The notes: generated by a model from the sequence alone, not told the origin. Counted from the first letter of the stretch, positions 29,061-42,600 are shown. The stretch: 64,000 bases of DNA from Cinclus cinclus (GCF_963662255.1 NC_085046.1:130307332-130371331), one strand, 5' to 3'. Made by a program: numbers and translations.

Positions 29061-32000
29061 ACAGCATGAAACACCACACTCAGGATCCCGCCTGGCATAC
29101 TCAGCTGTCAGAACCTTGCCCACAAGAAAGAGTTCCTTGGTACAAATGTTTTCCATGCTGGTGCCCGTTCTGTCTGGGGAAGTGCTTTGAATGCTCAGAA
29201 ACTTCAGCAGGGCAGGAGAGCAACTTAATGCTCAAAACCACCTAGCAGAGACTGAGTGAAAAGACATTATCTTTTCATAAGCAACATGTGTCACAGTCCT
29301 TTGGCAGAGCAGAAGTAGCTGATTTCCCAACGAGAAAGGCTGCTCTTACTTGCTGCATGTCCAAGGACCGCAGTGTTACAGCAATAGGGCAGCGTGCAGG
29401 CACAACTCTGCACAAAAGGGAAGGAAATCCTGGATGGGAACCAACCTTCTCTGCCTCCCCCCAGCCTCTGCCCCCCCCAGCTCACAGCTGCCATCCCATC
29501 AGAGAACACCAGTGTTGGCATCAGCTTTTGTTCAAGGTGATCCATGGTTTAGATGTTAGAGTCTTTTCATCTGCTGCCTGGGTTTCTCTTGAATAAAGGA
29601 AGACTGGCATATTTTTTTCCTTTTTGCTGCAAGGAAGGTAGGTACTGACCCCCTTTATTTCCTGGTGATTGTGGATATTTGAGATGATGCAAGCACAAAA
29701 TATGTGGCATGACATTACAGAAACCAAAGGGAAAAGAATTCTTGGAAGAAACCAGATTTTTTTTCAATTTAGACAGCTTGAAATTGTTTTGTTTCATTAC
29801 CTCCTACCTAAATTTCTTGAAAACAATTCTTAGCAAGAGGGAGGGATTTCTTGGTAAACACTGTGTATTGTATGCCACTTTTCAAGTAGTGGGCAGACTC
29901 CTAGCAGCTTTCTGAGTCCTCCCTAGGAGACACCAAATGTGAGAGGAAGAGTTGTATTTAATCAATAAGAAATGTGTGTGTGTGTGTGTGTGTGCACAGA
30001 AATAAAAGGAGCAGCAAATCCAATCCTCTTATCTCCCTTCCTTCTTGCATGCAGATCACCTTTAGCATCAGCTCCAGTCCTGCAGCTGCTGCTCTCAAGC
30101 AGGGCCCATGGACACCAGCCCTGGCTGCTGACCTGCTCTGGCTGCAGATTCAGGCCCTGTCTTTGCTCACCCTTCCCTTCCCTTCACCCTTTCATTCCCA
30201 CAACCTGAAGGAAGTGGAAAATGAAAGTAAATTGTTAACTGCACTTTTTCAAAATTAAAAAGATACCAGAAGTTCTCAGGAAGTGAAAGATGAGAATTAT
30301 TTTCTAAAATGCTGCCATTTTTTTTTTAAGAAAGCCTCTGCTGCTCATTGTTTCATTACTGAGGGTTCACAGAGAACAAGGCTTGTTTTATCACAGAACA
30401 GACTGTCTTCCTGGAAACCCCAACAGACACAGAGACAAATGTTGTTAGGTTGAAGGATCTTACAAATTTGGATAGCTAGTTTTGCCCAGATAAGGAATAA
30501 TTTATTCTTCATAACTAATTCAGAAAATCTTTAAACCAGATTGACTAGCAATGTGTTAATGTTCATCATTACCTTGAGTACTGACAGTGGTTTGTTCACA
30601 TTGTTCAGAAATAACACATGAACAAAACCTGCTTATGAAATATAAATATTGATGTCCATTCTGTGCTGTGCATGCTCATCTTATTTCTTTTTATCCCCAA
30701 ATATTTAATATAACTTTATTTTGCAACATGTGGATGGTTAGTTCATAGTTAGTTCATACAAAGAAAGTAACAGAGTATTGAAGTACTGCACTTTTTTCCC
30801 TCTGAAGAATGAGATAATTAAGTCAACTTTTTTCAATGGCCTATGGTATTTTTATAGAAGGTAGACAACACAGATATATATATTTGGAGACACACACATT
30901 AGCACACACCCCCAAAACTTATATAACGTTTTGTGGCTGAACCAGTTGCATTTGTCATCAATAACAGCAAAACATGGACCTGATCCAATTGCTTTGCAGT
31001 TTCCTGTCACATTAATGCAGTATGGAAATATAAAAATAATATGTAAGTATACTCACCATATTGCAGTAGAAAGTTTTCTGTCTAGATTTTGAACTCTATT
31101 CTAATTTCTACTAGAAACAACTATTTTTTCTTGCTTTACAATATTCCTTTTGCATCAGAAAAATTGCTGCTTATATTTACATATGCCATTTAGACCGATA
31201 AAGATAAAAACGTGCACAAAGAATAGAGGACAAAAGTTTATATCAAACAATACACATCAAAGAGGAGAGACTCCACTTCCTTTTTGTTACCTCCACCCGT
31301 AGATTTTCACATTAATCAGATCATTACTACATGATTGCTAGTAGCCCCAAATGGCTCATATTAATTCACTTCTTTTCATTCAAAATGATTTTTTTATTAA
31401 ATCCTTAACTATCACTATATCAAAATAATATGTCAATAAATATTTTAAATAGTTGATAATGTAGAACATTTGCCCTTCTAATTCTTGTTAGGTGGACCCC
31501 AAAACAAAAACACATCAAAAGAGAAGAGAATCTAAAATTTCAATTAATCTTAACCAGAAGTTCAAGCAATGACAATATTGAAGAGACTTTGTAATATCTA
31601 ATATCCCCTGACAATATTTCAAATCCATATGTGAATATAAAACAACTTCTCGCTTGACTTCATTGACCCAGAATCGTCAGAGAAACAGAAACCTCAGTAA
31701 TTCCTAAAGGTATCAAAGTGTGATTTGCTCTGATTTCAGCTTAAATTATCTATTTGTCTATATCTGCATTTTGTCTCTTTCAGAAAGCAGAGGGGATTTG
31801 TTCGTTCATGGTCTTTAAAAACACTGTCTTATTTTCATTAAGCTAAGCCCACTGCTGATGTAATTCTTGCATTACAAAGGTCTTAATTTAAACCATGACA
31901 TAAATGCTTTTCATCAGTTGATTTTTTTGTTCTTTGTGCCAAATTTCTTGCATTTTTAAAATAAAGAATATGGTGTATAATAACTGCTGCGGGACAGGCT

Positions 32001-32213
32001 GCTTTATTCTTCAATATGAAAGACAAATGGGGTGTGACATGCATACGTTTCAACATGCAGCACTTACTTCTTCAGGACCTTTACTTTTTCCACTGTTTTC
32101 TCAGTAGACTATTTCACTTCCTTTGAATCAGGCCTAACGATAACAGCGGATTTGAAGCACGGTTCTCGGCGTTGAGCACACTGACGGGACCAAGAGGTGA
32201 AAAGTGCTTCTAA
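29061..32213. other. Intergenic DNA, no gene seen
   Basis: A+T-rich unique sequence with a (TG)n run at 29,973-29,994. The part from about 31,000 to 31,460 has low complexity in places and many TAAT cores. No coding signature is seen. Confidence 0.4.
29973..29994. repeat. (TG)11 microsatellite
   Basis: An uninterrupted TG dinucleotide run. Confidence 0.95.
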
Positions 32214-32260
<47 letters not shown>

Positions 32261-32320
32261 CCTCTCCTCTCCCTCTTCCACTCCCTGCCTTCCTCTCCTT
32301 CCTTCCCTCCTCCACTCAAG
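32214..32320. repeat. (TC)n microsatellite in a polypyrimidine tract
   Basis: Nearly pure CT repeats at about 32,226-32,258 continue into an irregular pyrimidine-rich tract to about 32,320. The pyrimidine strand is +. Such mirror-symmetric tracts can form triplex DNA. Confidence 0.95.
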
Positions 32321-33501
32321 GATTTGGGGTCTGCAGATGATAATTTACAGAGCGTTTTGGAAGAAGGGTGGGGATGCATTCCTAACACCCCAAATCCTGG
32401 TTTGCATTACACATTAGGGATTTCAAAGCACACCAAGATTTAATCATAATCAGAAAGTAGAGAAATCGTTTCTACAACATTCTGCAGTACTGAGTATTTT
32501 TTTTCCCCTTTGGTATCCCTGTAAATAATACAGCAAAACTGTATTGCCATCATGTCCTACTATTTTTGCAATGATCAGTGAGCTGCGTAAATGCATCTTG
32601 GAAAACTGCAGAACTTCTATTATTTTGAGTTTAGGAGCTTAGTTGATTTTCAGACAGAGTCAAAAGACACTAGCTGTTTCTGTACTTAAATGTGAAAGTA
32701 CAGAAGAAATTTTTCTTGACTAGCATTACAGCGAATGAATGAAGATTACAATGGAGAGGATGCAAATATTTTTTTTAAGGGAAATTTTCAAGAAGATCTG
32801 CGCTAACACCAAGCCGCAGTGTTAGTTCATTGATCTCCACAGGGCAATATTGTCAAATACAGAACAGATTCAGAAAATCTAAATTGAATTTGTGGAAGGA
32901 AAAAAAATCTTTAAATCATCTGCCTTCATCTACTGCATTTTAGAAGATATTGACCTGATACTTCTATGTTAGTCCTGGCTTTATACTTTGTCTTAAAGGC
33001 AATTCTCTTAAAATTGCCAAAAACAGGATATAGGGACAGGTTGATCTTTAGTCTGTCAAATTTCTTATATTAGGCAAGACATTAAATGAAATGGAAAAAG
33101 TGCCTTTTTTACTCAGATTAAGTATTTGTAATTAATTAATTTTATATTAGGTAATAGATTGATTATATTTCTTGAACATTGGGAACCTGAATAAAATTGA
33201 AGCTGAGGAAATAAATGTTTTTCCTATGAAATACTTAGGATAACAGAATGTTGAATATTTCTAAATTGCAGATTATATCCCTAAGGTTGGATATTATTTG
33301 GTCTGTTATTTTATCTTTTCTCCTTTATTCACTTTATTGTTCTGTTGCACGAACCTGAGCTGAAGAGAGCGGGGCTATTCTTACAGGCATGTTCATCTTT
33401 GCATACTTTAAACCTATTTTGATAGATTTATATCAAGGCTGAAGTAATTCACTCTGGGAAAAACCTTGGCTTCAAAACTTTTAAATACAAGCAGATTTTT
33501 C

Positions 33502-33530
33502 TTTTAAATTTCTTTAAAGAAAATTTAAAA
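33502..33530. repeat. A+T-rich inverted repeat
   Basis: Ten-base arms TTTTAAATTT and AAATTTAAAA flank a 9-base centre CTTTAAAGA, whose first eight bases are themselves palindromic. In A+T-rich DNA this may be chance. Confidence 0.7.
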
Positions 33531-33539
33531 ATAATTCGG

Positions 33540-33650
33540 CATGTTCTTAAAGGCAAAGGTTTAAGTCCTGATTCATTTTAAGTCAATGGGAGTTTTGCCA
33601 TGATTTCAGTAGAGCCAGGACTTCCTTCAAATGATGGGAAACAATTATGT
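33540..33650. repeat. Possible fossil of an ancient amniote repeat
   Basis: The words AAGTCAATGGGAGTTTTGCC, then GATTTCAGTAGAGCCAGGA, are in the order found in an old dispersed repeat that is common in turtle and crocodile genomes. The assignment is from memory and the family name is uncertain. Confidence 0.4.
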
Positions 33651-36600
33651 TTAGCATTTTCAGATGGAAATTTTGTGCTTGCATAAATTAAAGGTTGTTT
33701 TTTTTTTTGAGGTGGGGCTGTGTGTATACATATTGTATAATCCATAGTGTGAACTCATCTCTGCATATCTATCTGTTAAGTAACTGTCTTTTTTTCATTA
33801 AGATAAGTAACAGTTCAACATATGTGGTTACTTAAGAAATTCTTCAGGATCTTTAGTGGAGTCTTTCGGGATAAGAAGTGAAATCAGCCGTTGTCATTCA
33901 TGACAAAGATCCCACACAGTTATTCCAAAGAGTTTCGCATGCCAATGAGAGTGGATCAGCATAAGTGATTGTATTTTGCCCACGCACTTTCTATCTGAGG
34001 TTTGGATCCAAGATGGGACTTCTGCCTTTCCTGCCCTAAGCTGCCTTCAAGTACCACTTTGCATTAAAGTACCTTATGTTTTTGGCCAGGCCAGGAGGGC
34101 TGTGAACTTCATTACCTTGCCTTGCTTCACAGAAGGGCGAGGTTATTGTTGGTGAGATCCTGCTCGCCTTAATGAAAGACAAAACCCAACTCCCAGAGAA
34201 ATAGTTCAGGACTGCTTGCGTGAGGCACCTGCAGGATGGGCCTGGCCTCTGTCTCTCAGGTAAAGCTGTTCTAAAGAGATTTATTGTACCTGTCACCTCT
34301 GATTGTGTTCAAATATCAGCAATACTAAAGCTCTCCTAGGCAGATGCTACGAATTTTGTACAAGGGATGAGTAGTACAACCAGACCTACCCTGAAGTTCC
34401 TGCCTTGAATCCTCAGAACCCCAATACCTCCCTGGGGATTTAACCCCACATGTGGAGTCTTGGGGCTAAGCCAGGCTGCTGTAGAAAGGACAGTCCCTTC
34501 CATGTGCCAGCAGGGTGGGACAGTGTCCAGGATGTGTTTCAGGACATGTTTCAGGATGTTAAAAACTGGACAAGCTCCACTGTCACAGTCTCAGATGTGA
34601 GACAGCGTCTAAGACTTTTTTGGGTGCTTCCCGTGGATGTGAGATTGATGGTAATTCTCTGCTCCAAACCTGCTTGTTTACAAGGAATAAATAGCTTTCC
34701 TGAACCCCGTGAGGTACCAGCAGCACCATGCAACAACTTTGCCTGGAATTACTGGCCAGCACTTTCAGAGAGCATTCTGCTGGCAGGGAGCTCTGGTCTC
34801 TGCTTTCCTCCCTGGCTGTGCCATCAAGAGTGGCTCAGCTGCACCCTGGCTGTTATTTCTCCACAAATTTTGTGGACCTTTCTCTCTGTTGCCTGTACAC
34901 TTCACATCGTCTGCAGCAAGGAAGGCTGGGCCCCCACACACTGCAGGTGTCTGGTCTGTGCAGCCTGGGGAGATCAGAGCTTCCACGAGTCTCCCTCCTC
35001 CACAGAAATGCTGTGAACCTGAACAGACTGGGTCAGAACCACATTATAGCCATGCCCTCACAACCCAGGCACAGCTATGACAGAGCTGCCCTCGGCATGT
35101 GTACCCTGGCTGCCTGCCCTTCCCAAAGTCTGGTCAGAAAAATGAGTGACAAGTGTCAGCTCATTCTCCAAATAAAGAGATCCTTCTGCTCCATATGCAT
35201 GTACCATGGCCTTTTGAGCTCAAGTGTGTATCCTACTGTGCTCATGATGAACAGGAAACATTGCAAAGTCTTTAAAATGCAAGTGCTGACAATAAGCACT
35301 GAGGTGAGGCTGAACAGTGAGTTGGATATGGCTAAAATCAGTGACTGCTCTGTGAGGAAACACAGAGCCAAGAGGGTGAAACTGGGCTTTTACTCCTTCC
35401 TCCACAAATGAAGGAAGGAACAAAAATCGAGTACCTGTATGTCTTGGCTGTTGTCTGTATGTAAATGTACTATTGCAGTGTGCAGCTGCCTCCACACATA
35501 CACCTTCATAATTATATTAATTTCATCCTTCTGTGGGGAATAACTACATTACATGTTAATGTTATCAGTAGTTTGCACTGTTAACATTCTATTACACTCC
35601 CATAAAAGCCAATGACAATTTCATAGTTAGAAAAAATTACGCCCCCAATGTAAATCTGTATAAATATGACCAAGGAGCATTTTTGCTGATAGGATGAAGC
35701 ATTTTCTAAGATTTTAGAATTTTTTTTTTTTTTTACAGCATCATGCAGTCCAAAACCCAACCTTGATCTCACAGAATGGGGGTGTTGCAGGGGCTACCAG
35801 ACAGCTCTGTCACAACTGGATGTTGCCTTGTGCAGCTGTCGTTTGTGATATATCTTTTGTTTCCACAGTTATGATCTGTTATGTTGTGGCTGTGACCATA
35901 ACACCTGGTTGATGCATTTGCAGTTTTGGTTAAACACATAAGGGGTATATAAGTGTAATGAGAACTTGTTATTCCAATTTGCATAGCTTTTAGTATATGC
36001 ACAAATAACATGCTTCTGTGCACCTATGAACTTCTAAGCATGGTAGCCTTTTTATTTTGTTGCTCAGTGTAAACACTGGACTCTCCTGCTCTCCATCTGG
36101 TATTCTGAGACTGTAAGCAGTAGTAAAGGTGGGGCTACAGACTTCAAAGATACTCATACGTCTTGAAACTAAGCACTGTGCTAAACTCCCTTTAATGCCT
36201 CTGTGGGAAAATGTCTCCATATGTCATCCCATGTATTTTCTTTGCTATTTAAAGTATTGCTTAATAGTACACTAAGCTGGTGGAAAACTATTTGCTTTGT
36301 TGGGTTAGTACTACTTGGGCTTAATGCAGGGCTGGGTAAGCACAGAGCCTGCACATGGGAGTGAGTGGGACCAGGTGGAGTTGGGGTGGGAGGAAGAGGG
36401 ACTGGGACACCCACCAGCCAGTGGGGTTTCCACTGCTGGGAAGTGGTTTTCAGTCCAGCTGAGTGGAGAAATCCTTGGCTGGCTGGGAGGTGTTGATGCA
36501 GGGGTGTAACTGGACTTGCACTTCATCAATTGCACAAACACCCTGTGGGTAAGTGGGGTCTGTATTTCTGAAGTATTTTCAGACCTTGTAAACCCCCATT

Positions 36601-39170
36601 CCCATCTCCTTTGTTTAAGTCTACTGCTCTTGGACTGTTCTTCCCAACTTCATGTTTTTTTCTCTCTTCTCAAGAATTGGAGCACCTTCCTGCAATCCAG
36701 TCATCTTATTTCTTGTCTTCTCTGTCTTCTGTGATTCTCTCAACTCTGTAATCACTCTTTTAGCAAGTCCTCTGAAACTCCTTATGTTCCCCTACTGATT
36801 TTTGAAGAGCTCTTTCAGGTTTTGACTTTGATCTCCTTCCCTGGTTTCTATACACTTCATCTCTGGACAGATATGTAGAACTCATTGCTGTGCTGGCGAG
36901 TCATAGACCTACCATGCATCTCCTGCCACATCCTCCTGCTTTCACTTCAATTGTCTACTTAAAAAAAAAACAAACCCTCATCCTTTCCCATTTCTTAAAT
37001 CTGGGCCACCACACATATTCAGGAATGCAGAAGTCAGGAGACCAGAAGGACAATCAGTCCTTTATTCTGATTGTTTATCTGGACTTTAAGGCCACCTTCC
37101 TTTAGAAACACGATTTTTAAAATTTCGGGTTGTTGTTCCCTCCTTGCTTATAACTACAGACCAAATGCCTTGTAAAAATTCATTTCTCTTAGAGATGTTA
37201 TTTCTTTTCTTCTCTATTACATGGTGAGATCTTTTGTGTCTTTCTAACTCCTGTAGTTTTGCAGAGGCAGCAACCAACAAATTTCCCTCTGGCCATTCTT
37301 TAACACCACTTGTGCTATTGTGCTTTCTTGGTTGCTGCCCTATTTCTGCAAGGTACCCTAAGCAAGAAATTGAGTTAAGAGGAAAATGAAGTGATAAGAC
37401 TGATGAGGCTATCTTCTAGCCCACAGTCTACTTGTCACTAGATAACTAACTGTTTTAACTGTGCTGGTGCAGTGGTCAGGACCCCTCCTGTTGCAGTAGG
37501 ACTTTTCCTGTACAAGAGAGGGTTAGTAAAAGTCTTTGTGGACAATTTGTTTGATCCAGCCTTAAATGTCTCCTCTACACTCTTCTCCCTCTCTTCCTGC
37601 AAGATGTCTGAGGCTCTTGCATGAACACCCTTGGTACAGCCCTGCCTGCTGTTACACAGTTTAACCCCTTAAATAAGTCACTGCCCTCAACCCCATATGC
37701 ACTTTTTTTCATTTCATCATCCCAGGAGGAAAAGCTAGAAGACTTTAAATGCAATGTTTTTATTGGGATGAAAGCGAGTTTTCAAAGGTGACTTTTTAAC
37801 AAATGGTAGAAAATGCCAAAAGCTTCTGCTAGTGTTTAAATGTAATATGGCATTGATATGGAGGATGCATTGTCAAAAGGTAATAAACTTCAATCCTAAG
37901 GGATGTATGTGGCCAGCAGTTACACTTATTCCAAGGTCTTTTTAAAAATCTTACTATTCATGAGCCATGCGTGACTCAAGCTTGCCATATAGGAGGACTG
38001 TTTTATCTCTCCCTCCAGCTGTAGTATTTATAATAAAAATGGACATTATAGTATATATTTAATATATATATATATACACACAATTGTATTTTCCAAAGAC
38101 CTGCACTTATGGAAAACTACTTTCGACCATCAGAAATGGAGTGCCCACTAAATGTTACCCAAAAGACTTCATAGCATTTCAGTCTGAAAAAGTCAGGTCT
38201 TGCAGCTCCTCATGAGGCAGCCTGGTACGGTGGTGTGAGAACTGCGTTTCATTTGGGAAGGCTGAAGAAGAAGGGATTTGAGCAAACTAACTCCATACAT
38301 TCTGGACTAGAAAAATGCTGGTCCATAAATTAAAACTTTTCAGAGAAATCAAATTCTACTCACTTTGTTGGAAGCACAACTCTGTTTCCAGCCAAAGGAA
38401 TGAGCATGGTTGATCCTTCCACATACAGTTTTTTGAGTTTGGAAATTCAAACACTAGAGAGAGTATCTCTCTGCCTCTTCTGTCGAGGAACCATTTTCCC
38501 TGCACTGATGTGAGCTGGGCTGTACCAGGATAAGTGAGGACAACACTTGATTTGGCCCTGTGTTCATGCTTATAATATTGTCCCTATTCACATAGTGGAA
38601 ACTTGCTGGGTTTTTTTCCATTAGGAGGAGAAATTGATGATAGGAGTCAGGAATGTCTTTGGTTTATTTACAAAGTATGTACTCAGAATCTTGTTTCTCT
38701 GAATGCAGCAGAAACAAACAACAGGCACTTTTCTTACTCAGAGTTTCCAAGCCCCAGTCTGCAGCACGGCGTGTATTCCATGGAGCCGTGCTCTTCCAGC
38801 CTGGGCCCCTGGCAGGGCTCTGCTTCCCTGGCTGCTGCTCCTGAAGGGCAGAGAGGTGAGACATGCACACCCAGCCCCTCCTCCCCACGTCCATCCAGCT
38901 GGCTTCCTAGCCCCCACATGCCACGGGGATCCTGGCCACGCTCAGCTGCTGCTGGCCCAGCTCTGTCACCATCCAGGTCACATCTTCTGTGGTTTCCAGC
39001 CTTCTGCTCCTGAAGGGGCTGGAATGCTCTTTGCATTTCGCTTGAGGGATAGACATGTGCAATAGTTTTTTGGAGGTATGTGACTGTAGATTCAAAACCT
39101 CCACTGCCATGAGAAGCCCATAGAGACATAACCCACATGTGCATGTGTAGGGGCCTGGGGTCAAAGCCCC
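33651..39170. other. Intergenic DNA, no gene seen
   Basis: A G+C-richer block at 34,380-35,110 carries long open frames on the + strand (34450-35016 and 34728-35411) without any domain I recognise. A (TA)n patch lies at 38,050-38,083. A T16 run ends near 35,736. Open frames on both strands at 38,600-39,180 also lack signatures. Confidence 0.4.
38050..38083. repeat. (TA)n-rich patch
   Basis: Imperfect TA repeats ending in ACACACA. Confidence 0.9.
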
Positions 39171-39179
39171 TGTCTGCCA

Positions 39180-39640
39180 CTGACGTGCCCAGATAAGGAG
39201 TTCCACAAGGAACAGCTTCTCCTGGCGTCTCAGGCAGGCTTCAGCCACAAGGTACCAATATGCAAGCAGTGCCTGGAGTTCAGGCGATCAGCTCTTACAG
39301 TGATTTCAGCTCAAAGTGATTTCAGCTTGGCTTGCAAGCTTTACCTTTGGCCAGCACAGAGAAATGAGACCGGGAGGGCTGTGTAGAGGTTCTACAGAGT
39401 TCTTTATTGTCTTCTGTGAAGCCAAGTCCAGGGACAGCAGCATTTCCCTGAACTGGGTAAAAGTAGGGGTTTTTATAGGGAAGGTATGGCTTGACAGAAC
39501 GACCAAAGGTTTGGGGCTAAGGAAATATGATAAAGCAGGGTCTGAAACGAGGAGAAGGGTCTCTTAGCCTAGTCACCGTGACTAAGCAATCCTTATCTAG
39601 GGGATAGCTCTCCAAGGAGGCCATGTCAGGTACCTTGCTC
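39180..39640 (-). mobile_element. Possible solo LTR of an endogenous retrovirus (boundaries uncertain)
   Basis: Read on the minus strand, a TATA box (complement of 39,471-39,477, preceded by CC and followed by AACCCC) is followed about 65 bases later by AATAAA (complement of 39,403-39,408). This compact promoter plus poly(A) signal is the arrangement of the U3-R-U5 part of an LTR. No flanking target duplication, TG...CA ends, primer-binding site or retroviral gene could be established, so a chance pairing is possible. Confidence 0.35.
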
Positions 39641-42600
39641 CTTCCATGTGCATGTGCACACACATGCACACTCCTGCATGCACACCTGCAGAACCTCCAA
39701 GCCTTTGGAGAAACTGAGTGATGTGTAGTATAACAGAATTATGAAATTGTTTCATAGTTGTCTAAATAATTTATAATTTTCAGTTCCTTTATTGTAATCC
39801 CAGTTTCACACTAGTTTTACAATCAACCAGCTTATCTCAGATCTGTGGCATGAATTTTGTCAAAGGGAAATAGGTAAATGACAGTGAAAAATCTTGACAT
39901 TTTTGAATGCCTACAACAAAACCATCTTCTCACATTTCAAACAAGTGCTAATTTTTATGGTATCGAGCCAGTCACTCTTGAGCTCTGCTGATCACATTTT
40001 GATATGAGGGGGCAATGTATAGTGTCAAAAATTTTTCACTCCATGAAAGAAATTCCCCAATAATTTCAATCTAAAAAGGTTGAGACAATGGGCAGGCAGA
40101 GTTACACTGTGCTATATTTCTTAGCTCACAGTCTTAAAGCTTTTTTCCATCTTTAGTAATATTTACTTGTAGCAAAGAACATTAGAATAGTTCTAAGTGC
40201 AAGTGAAGCTAAAAGAAGACTCTCAGCAGAACTCACTGCACAAAAAGTGGAAAGCTGATAGAAGAAAATGTTCTCATGGCGCTGTAGCTTTGTAGTATTT
40301 CCATCCTTTCTTCTCAGGACAACCTGCTTATAACCTGAATTGCATGAAGGTTCCCTTTTTCTCTGATCTCAACAATTCCCCAATCTCTGTAATTTGTGAA
40401 TTTTCATATGTAAAATTGATCTGATTAATTCTATTTTAAGTACATGTACAGTTCTAAAACAACTTTATTGCTAGGGTGGGATAAGCATTAAATGTATCAC
40501 ATTTACATCAAATAAGAGAATAGCTAGTAGCTTATGAAACGGATCCTTTGAACCTGATGTTGGACCACTGAGAAAGGGATGTTTTCAATTATTCTTTTCA
40601 TATGTTTACTGGATGCACACATTGCTTGTATCTGTCAATAACACTGAGAGCTATGACTAGATAGGGCAAAATAAACATTTTTAAACATGAACAGACTGCA
40701 TTGGTAGCAGTGGAATGCATCTAGTTAGCTAAAGACCTTGTCCTCAGGCGCTGAAGGGATCATAATTACAGTTGCAACTCCACCTTCTGGCTTATTTTGC
40801 TCTAAGGAGTCCAAGATTTTGGATCTTTTATTTGAATAAATGTGGATACTTCCTTCAGGGTTTGAAAAAGGGAAAAATTGACAGCTACATTCCAAAGAAA
40901 GCTTAGCTGGATGGAAAATGACTGCTTGCAATACTAACGTGCTCTTTGTTTAGTGGCACAAATCATTATCATCACTTTTAAAATGTGTAAGTAGAATAAA
41001 CACTGAATATGAAAATAATTCATTTCATGAGTTAAAGATTTCCATATGAAAATAAATGTATATGTGTAAAATCTTTGTTTGAACAACCTTCAACAAAAGG
41101 GGAAAATACAGTGGAAAACTAATTCTTACCAGAGGCATTTGGGCTCCTTTAAAGGAACACACAAAGGGTAAATGGAGATGGAGAGTGAAAAAGCAGCTAC
41201 ATCCTTGGCTAAGTTTGTTCTGTGATAGCAAAGTGTCTGAAGTTTTCCAGCCTTGTCTCCATATTTGTAAAGGTAGGGAACTGCCTCAGACACTCTTCTA
41301 CAAAAATACTACAGACAGTATTTTTAACATTTAGTATTTCCCTTCACCACACCTATCTGTAGCAAACAATTTTGTGATTACTCTCAGTGGCTTCAGAACA
41401 ACATTCAAGATCCTATGTTCCTGGTCAGAAAGGTTTTAAACATACAGCTCTCTTTCTGAAAAAGAATTATACACAGTTTTGGTTATAAACATCTTCTTTC
41501 TGCATCCTTAGAAATAAATAGAGACTCAGAGTCATACACAGAATTTAATGGAAAAAGTTATAACCCTGTGTACAGACAAGCACCAGCAGTGGAACAGTGA
41601 TAAATGAAGCTGTTCAGGCTCCCTGGCATGTTGATTCTGTGGAGTACATTTTACTGAAACAGTTTCCATATCATGTTTGGCCTCATGAATGTTCAGTGGT
41701 AGAGGCCAAATCCTGTCTTCAATCCAATCTCTGCAATTCCCTTCAACCACGTTGCAGCTTTCATCTGTTTTCTTGCATCAGATTCTTTCACGGGAGTTCA
41801 GCCGTGCCAAGCATCTTGAAGTTGTATTACCAAGAATGTTTCAAGCACAAATCTCTTAGCCTCATTGCTGAACACAAGTGCCTTTGCCCAAGTGCAGAAA
41901 ATATTTCTTTGCCTTGAATTCAAGGAAAAAAAACTGGCAGTTTTTGCACCACTTTGAGTCAAGATCTTGGCCTTTAAAGCTGTGGCATAAACATAGGTGT
42001 TGAACCAAAGCAGGATTTGGACTGTGGAAGAGGAATCAGTGTCTGTAGGAATCTGTGAAATGTTTCCATATGAAGAGAACATTCTCCAGTATGTCCCTAG
42101 ACTGGCCCATCTACAGGGCTTGGGAAAAAACAGCATCTTGATTTTCTCCACTACAACCCACATTCACAGACTGGAATTACAGCTGTGCCTTCATCTGAAC
42201 AGTGTTCACCCCCTCGGCCCCTGGAGTGTCAACCCTTTCTCCCTTCTTGTGAGCAGAAATTAAGAAAAGACTTCTGTTAGTCTTGGCTGAGGGCTGGCTG
42301 GGGCACAAATAGGCTGACCAAAGTGTCAAGATCTCCCCAGAGGAGAAATGACTAACCAAAACAAATCCCCGTGATGATCAAAACCAGGCAGGAGTGTGGG
42401 ATTTGAGGCTCACATGTAGATCAGCAGGGTATCAGATGACCACACTGAGCAGAGGACTCCAAAAAGTGCTCAGAAGGCTGCAAGTATCTGGTGTCCCAGT
42501 CACTTCTTTACCTTTCTTTAGCTAGACTGCTGCACCTTGAGAAAAATCCTTTCCTGTCATCAGCCCCTGCACTCCCCTGCCTCACTGTGCAAGTGTGTGC

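Noticed and set aside
35170..35180. AATAAA as the end of a transcript from the 34.4-35.1 kb block
   Set aside because: No splice sites, no coding signature and no clear G/U-rich downstream element tie it to a gene.
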